NCBI GenBank assembly: GCA_018398765.1
Contig: JAHBMJ010003559.1
Coordinates: forward strand, 1 to 10,130
DNA: 10,130 nt
Origin: Chromera velia
Taxonomy: Eukaryota; Sar; Chromeraceae
Direction of reading: 5' to 3'
Part shown: piece after piece, positions 6,938 to 10,130 of the stretch
How the letters are laid out: every line of letters starts with the position of its first letter
Position numbering within the stretch: position 1 is the first letter of the stretch
Position numbers and translations under genes: made by a program
Notes under the pieces: generated by a model
What the model saw: only the letters and a program-made list of their open reading frames with translations
Told to the model about the DNA's origin: nothing
Database searches by the model: none

Positions 6938-7513
6938 TGAAGTCATGACAGAGTGTTCTGAAGTCACTTGGCTTGGCATGGTAGCTTAGTGAGAATGAGG
7001 ATAGCCGATACACAAATAAGCTTTCAGGAAGTCATGAGTAGAGCAGTGTGTAGCTGCACCCTTTTCTTTTCTCTACATCCCTTTGCAGCTGTTAACAATT
7101 CATTGACGCCGAGTTGGACGCATACATATGGGTATTGTGCTCCTGGACTAACTGGTACTAGAGACCTACAACTCGGAGTCTGATCGAGTCTTCCAGTCAA
7201 CGACATACACAGGTGCTGGAGAGGTGCTTTTATTGGTGCCACCAGTATCTGCATCGGGCATCTATCTCTGGATAACCTTAGACTTGCAAGCACGCCTCAC
7301 ACATCGTGGCATTTTGAGATCGTTCTGAGTGTATGTACGGAGGTGATTTGCGTGGCCCCCCGGAGATTTTGGATATGGATGCCATCGAGATGAAGTTCTT
7401 GAAGCTCTAACGACATCTATGGCGACTTGGATGAGATCGACTTCGGGTATTGAAGCTTATACTCGACCCGTTCTTTCATTTATCGCGAGGACGCGATTTT
7501 CTTATCCGTGGCT
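6938..7513 (+). other. Internal region of the LTR element, right part; possible coding debris
   Basis: No frame longer than about 90 codons starts at an ATG, and none shows retroviral motifs. A short open stretch near 7333-7407 reads MYGGDLRGPPEILDMDAIEM before a stop. Another near 7409-7450 reads DIYGDLDEIDFGY. These look more protein-like than the surroundings but are separated by stops and frame changes, so at most they are remnants of an ancestral coding region. Confidence 0.3.
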
Positions 7514-7521
7514 GGGGGGGA
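7514..7521 (+). promoter_or_regulatory. Candidate polypurine tract
   Basis: GGGGGGGA lies two bases before the right LTR. Plus-strand DNA synthesis in LTR retrotransposons starts from a purine run at exactly this place, so it supports a + strand orientation of the element. Confidence 0.5.
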
Positions 7522-7523
7522 TC

Positions 7524-7976
7524 TGTGGAGTCCTACGCTATGGCGCCGCCCTTTGAGCCTTCGCATGCGCCGTAACTGAGTGAGCCAGCGTGCCGCACCA
7601 CATTCCGCCGCCGCGCTTTGCTTCGTACGTGTCGTGCGCGTCGATCAAAGTCGTTGAAATCGAGTCTAACCTTCGTATTCAAGCATGCAACATGTCACTC
7701 GAGCAACGGATAGCATCGTTTGAGTCTGATGTCTGTTTGGCATAGATCGGGAGTCTGAGAGTCTGAAACAGAGACTCTGAAAAGCATAAGTAGAAACCGT
7801 GCATGATAGAATGAACCCAGCTGATTGGAATCCCAGATCGCTCTAGAGCTAAACCTTCTGTAAAGTGTTGTCTGAGTTAATGTTGCACACGTTCCTTCTC
7901 TAGATCTTCCTAAGGTTCTTGTCTTTGCTTTACCTTCTGTCTGGACGCCATAAGGTGGCCAGACAGGAGGGACAAA
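7524..7976 (+). repeat. Right (3') LTR copy
   Basis: It aligns base for base with 4518-4970 at about 96% identity. A minus-strand open frame (7695-8096) continues from it into the flank, showing that the frame is a by-product of the repeat. ATGTT at 7979-7983 follows, matching the bases before the left copy. Confidence 0.8.
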
Positions 7977-7978
7977 CC

Positions 7979-8875
7979 ATGTTCTAAAATCTAAGTCATT
8001 GAACGATTCCTTTATGAGAAGAAACACAAACTTGATGGACGACCAGGATATTCCCGGCCTGGCAGGCTTGTGGAGGCCTGGCGCTTTCTCCCTCACTGGA
8101 GAGATCGAGTAAAACCATACACATGGGTGTAAACTGATACCTGGCAGTGGACTGCGGGGATTCCTGAAACATAAAATCCTATCCTATCCCAATCTTTTCC
8201 TATTCCATAGACAGTGCAAGTCGAAGCCTGACGGTAGACTGCACGGCAACCCGGCTAACAACCCAAAATATGAGCAGAGCAGTCAATTGGACTCCCAACG
8301 GTGTGACAATCTACATACTGATAAAACTAAGTCACTCCGGCATTACTCCGACCGTCTGTCTGCAGCTGCATGGCCTCAATTCCTAGACTGAGTGCATGCA
8401 TGATTTTAGCTCGGTGTGCCCTTAGCTCGGTGCCAGGTCAGAACATACATGCAGCCTCCTCAATTTTGTCTTCGAACTCACTCAGTGATGTCAGATATCC
8501 GACGTTATCCGACATTGTATGCCAATCATCAGTCTTCATTCGCAGTACCTAAATTGTCCAGTGCGTCTGTCAGCGCAGACCACGGAAATTGTACGCGGGA
8601 GGACGGAACGAGGTGCTTCTCTTTATACCAAAGAAGTTGATTTGAAACCATCGAGTCAGATGTGACAGGAATTAAGCTGCTGGCGTCTCGTTCTCTTATA
8701 CCTTGGTTGATTTTGTCACGGTCTCCCTCAGGAGACTCGGACGGTTCTGAGCTCATTTTTCTTTCGTCTTTACATTTTTCTCTTCTGCTCTCCGTGGGCT
8801 CCCTGAGGAAACGGACCACAAAATCTCCAACAGGAATGTACTAAATAGTCCTGGCTGTCTCCAAAGAGAGAGAGA
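7979..8875. other. Upstream region of the hydrolase gene, no supported gene
   Basis: Short frames occur on both strands, including a 96-codon minus-strand frame at 8529-8819 that would need a GTG start, but none has motifs. The sequence looks unique, with only small repeats (TATCCGAC twice near 8494-8515). It presumably contains the promoter and 5' leader of the gene starting near 8876, but I see no TATA box that I would defend. Confidence 0.4.
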
Positions 8876-9616
8876 ATGCATCAGAGCTGCCCACGTCGCA
8901 TTGGAAAATCTGCAGGGGCTCTGTGCGGCTGTTCGAAGCGTATGCAGAAGGGGAGTGCAGCAGCATCTGCTTCTCCCTGTGAATCCGGGAGTGTCGGGGA
9001 TCCGCCCGATCTCGAGGAGGTCGTGTCCCCCTGTCAGGAGGGCGAATTTGAGTTTACAGAGGTGAACGGGGTGCGGCTGCGATTTCAAATTTGGGGGACC
9101 GTGCGGGCAGGCGCAGTGCCGATCGTCTTCACTCCCGGGGGACAGGGGGGCATTGCAGAGCCCTCAACTAAGGGTGTGTGCCTCCACCCCACACGGTTTC
9201 TCTCCAAGAGCCAAATCGAGCAAGAACTCCTGCAAGGAAGGAGACCCTCTTGGCTGCGTGCAAAGGTTAAGTCTGTCTTTGCTCCCTTTGTCTGCCCCTG
9301 TGGGCTGATGGAAGGCACTTGGGCAGTGTGCACCTGTACGCAGAGACGCGTGCTTCAATATCTCCTGAAGGAGACGGCAGAGAAGTGCCGTCTCCGTGAA
9401 AAGAAAGGAGACGGAGGGGAAGAGAACGAGGGGGGGGAGGGGGCAGCGAAGGAACGGCCCGACTTCTTCTTACTCAGATGGGATCGGAGAAACTGCGGAA
9501 GTCCGTCGGCCCATCTCTCTCTGGCAGTGCCTTTCTTTTTGATACGTCCACTTCGACTCCTTTCTCCTCGGCCCTCCTTTTTTATCGGTCGTCGTTTGTC
9601 TCCCGATAAAACATAA
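8876..9616 (+). CDS. Alpha/beta-hydrolase family protein, 5' part of an intron-containing gene
   Basis: The frame stays open for 246 codons from the ATG at 8876. Residues 63-74 (VNGVRLRFQIWG) and 85-92 (FTPGGQGG) match the start of the alpha/beta-hydrolase fold, where the FTPGG turn forms part of the oxyanion hole. Residues 200-209 (LRWDRRNCGS) match the DRRNxGxS motif that follows in the same family. Between them about 100 residues are spaced wider than in relatives and include a Gly/Glu-rich stretch, so an intron is likely. Good candidates are the donor AAAG/GTTAAGT at 9265/9266 with the acceptor TACGCAG ending at 9343 (78 bp, phase 0). An alternative donor is at 9173/9174 with an acceptor ending at 9326. 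Support for coding ends near 9500, and the rest to 9616 is probably intronic. The nucleophile elbow (GxSxG) and catalytic Asp/His are not in the window. An ATG at residue 23 is a possible alternative start. The specific substrate cannot be predicted. Confidence 0.7.
   Translation: MHQSCPRRIGKSAGALCGCSKRMQKGSAAASASPCESGSVGDPPDLEEVVSPCQEGEFEFTEVNGVRLRFQIWGTVRAGAVPIVFTPGGQGGIAEPSTKGVCLHPTRFLSKSQIEQELLQGRRPSWLRAKVKSVFAPFVCPCGLMEGTWAVCTCTQRRVLQYLLKETAEKCRLREKKGDGGEENEGGEGAAKERPDFFLLRWDRRNCGSPSAHLSLAVPFFLIRPLRLLSPRPSFFIGRRLSPDKT
9266..9343 (+). other. Putative spliceosomal intron in the hydrolase gene
   Basis: It starts GTTAAGTCTG, has a pyrimidine-rich middle (CTTTGCTCCCTTTGTCTGCC) and ends TGTACGCAG. 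Length 78 is a multiple of three and no stop occurs in frame, so the open frame alone cannot show whether it is removed. It lies exactly where the protein gains residues between the FTPGG and DRRNCG motifs relative to the family. The donor at 9173/9174 with the acceptor ending at 9326 is also phase-compatible. Confidence 0.4.
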
Positions 9617-9734
9617 CGAATGGCATCTTAACCTGGTCAGAGTAGTGCTTAATGATCTACAGCCCTTTTGCAGATCTTCTCTCTGCCTTGCCCACGGACA
9701 CTGCATGCGAAAAATGTGTGTAAAACCGTTTGCA

Positions 9735-9773
9735 TGTGTGTGTGTGTGTGTGGGAGAGGGAGGGAGAGTGGGC

Positions 9774-9807
<34 letters not shown>
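9735..9807. repeat. (TG)n and (GA)n compound microsatellite
   Basis: Nine TG units at 9735-9752 are followed by a G/A-rich bridge and about 14 GA units at 9779-9807. The purine-rich strand is the + strand. It probably lies in an intron of the hydrolase gene. Confidence 0.9.
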
Positions 9808-9810
<3 letters not shown>

Positions 9811-9897
9811 TATCTTTCTTCTTCTCCTTTCTTTTCTTCATGTACCCAATAGACAAACTATATCGCCTTTTCTTTCCTTTTTCTCTATGTGTTTCTT

Positions 9898-9951
9898 AGA
9901 CAGACAGGCAGGCAGACGGGCAGACGGGCAGACAGACAGACAGACAGACAG
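9898..9951. repeat. (CAGA/CAGG)n tetranucleotide microsatellite
   Basis: About 13 units of GACA/GGCA/GACGGGCA type occur here. The unit GACA is one base from the GACT unit of the left-flank microsatellites. Confidence 0.85.
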
Positions 9952-10030
9952 TATGGTTTCTTTCCCTCTTCTCCATTAACACAACAGACAAAAAGAAAGA
10001 CAGTCAGAGAGCGCGCGCTTCCGCGAGTGA

Positions 10031-10130
10031 ATTCACACACGAACATCGATCCACACATACACATGCACACGCGCAAATTCACGCACATATACATATACGC
10101 TCGCTCACAAACATATACATGCGCGCGCGC
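10031..10130. repeat. Alternating purine-pyrimidine (CA/TA/CG) low-complexity tract
   Basis: The sequence is almost continuously alternating: CACACATACACATGCACACGC, CATATACATATACGC, and GCGCGCGCGC at the window edge. Such sequence can adopt Z-DNA. It continues beyond the window. Confidence 0.75.

Larger units (their letters stand above)
4518..7978 (+). mobile_element. Putative non-autonomous LTR retrotransposon with nested insertions
   Basis: Two direct repeats of 453 bp (4518-4970 and 7524-7976) bound about 2.55 kb. By manual alignment they differ at 18 positions with no gaps, about 96% identity. Each starts TGTGGAGTCC and ends near GGGACA, in keeping with TG...CA LTR ends. A G-run (GGGGGGGA, 7514-7521) precedes the right copy like a polypurine tract. 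A TGG-starting sequence 6 bases inside the left copy could be a primer-binding site. ATGTT directly precedes the left copy (4513-4517) and recurs just past the right copy (7979-7983), consistent with a 5-bp target duplication. The internal region has no visible gag, protease, reverse transcriptase or integrase. Without the nested insertions it would be about 1.6 kb. The alternative is two independent copies of a dispersed repeat, but equal length, G-run and border match argue for one element. Confidence 0.65.

Noticed and set aside
8529-8819. 96-codon minus-strand frame
   Set aside because: It would need a GTG start and has no recognisable domain. It could be an exon of an unknown gene, but no splice signals or homology support it.

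Overview
This is a stretch of nuclear DNA from a eukaryote. It has microsatellites of several classes, spliceosomal GT-AG type signals, short low-complexity open frames and no bacterial operon structure. Mobile DNA fills its middle. Base composition is mixed: the flanks have moderate GC, while about 2230-3700 and 5970-6930 are AT-rich. An alveolate or chromerid-type alga (a relative of Chromera) would fit the microsatellites, the intron-interrupted hydrolase and the many small transposons. That is a low-confidence guess and nothing in the window proves it. I see no rRNA, tRNA, CRISPR array or bacterial gene.

Left flank, 1-2230. Most of it is low-complexity DNA: T-rich stretches, three blocks of GACT repeats, and a 170-bp polypyrimidine tract followed by a (TG)n run. 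Two diverged direct copies of a lysine-rich, coding-like cassette lie at 818-1018 and 1720-1851. In the first copy the cassette is split by a roughly 95-bp GACT microsatellite. Directly after the second copy is a plausible small two-exon gene, 1848-2228. It has an upstream in-frame stop, a GTAAGT donor, a phase-compatible acceptor and a basic product of about 106 residues. I do not recognise that product.

Middle, 2230-7980, is a transposon graveyard in which the order of several insertions can be read. A roughly 390-bp element with 25-27 bp inverted ends lies at 2427-2820. A palindromic (foldback) AT-rich element lies at 3176-3684. A 234-bp element at 3242-3475 has inserted into its left arm, and removing that insert with one copy of its 8-bp target duplication restores the hairpin. 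Next comes a probable non-autonomous LTR retrotransposon, about 4518-7978. Its two 453-bp ends are about 96% identical with no length difference, a candidate polypurine tract precedes the right LTR, and ATGTT occurs at both borders. A 960-bp hAT-like element (5970-6929) with 15-bp inverted ends and a perfect 8-bp target duplication sits inside it. That element in turn contains a 586-bp element (6158-6743) with perfect 23-bp inverted ends and a 6-bp target duplication, AACTTT. No reverse transcriptase, integrase or transposase frame is visible, so all of these elements look non-autonomous.

Right flank, 7980-10130. A roughly 900-bp stretch with no supported gene leads into the only recognisable protein gene. 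This is the 5' part of an alpha/beta-hydrolase gene on the + strand (from 8876), with VNGVRLRFQIWG, FTPGG and WDRRNCGS motifs and at least one probable intron. The rest of the gene, including the catalytic serine region, is not visible and presumably lies downstream. From about 9730 to the end the sequence is (TG)n, (GA)n, (CAGA)n and alternating purine-pyrimidine repeats, probably intronic. Apart from the hydrolase and the small two-exon gene, the main content is the nested transposon record, not a gene system.
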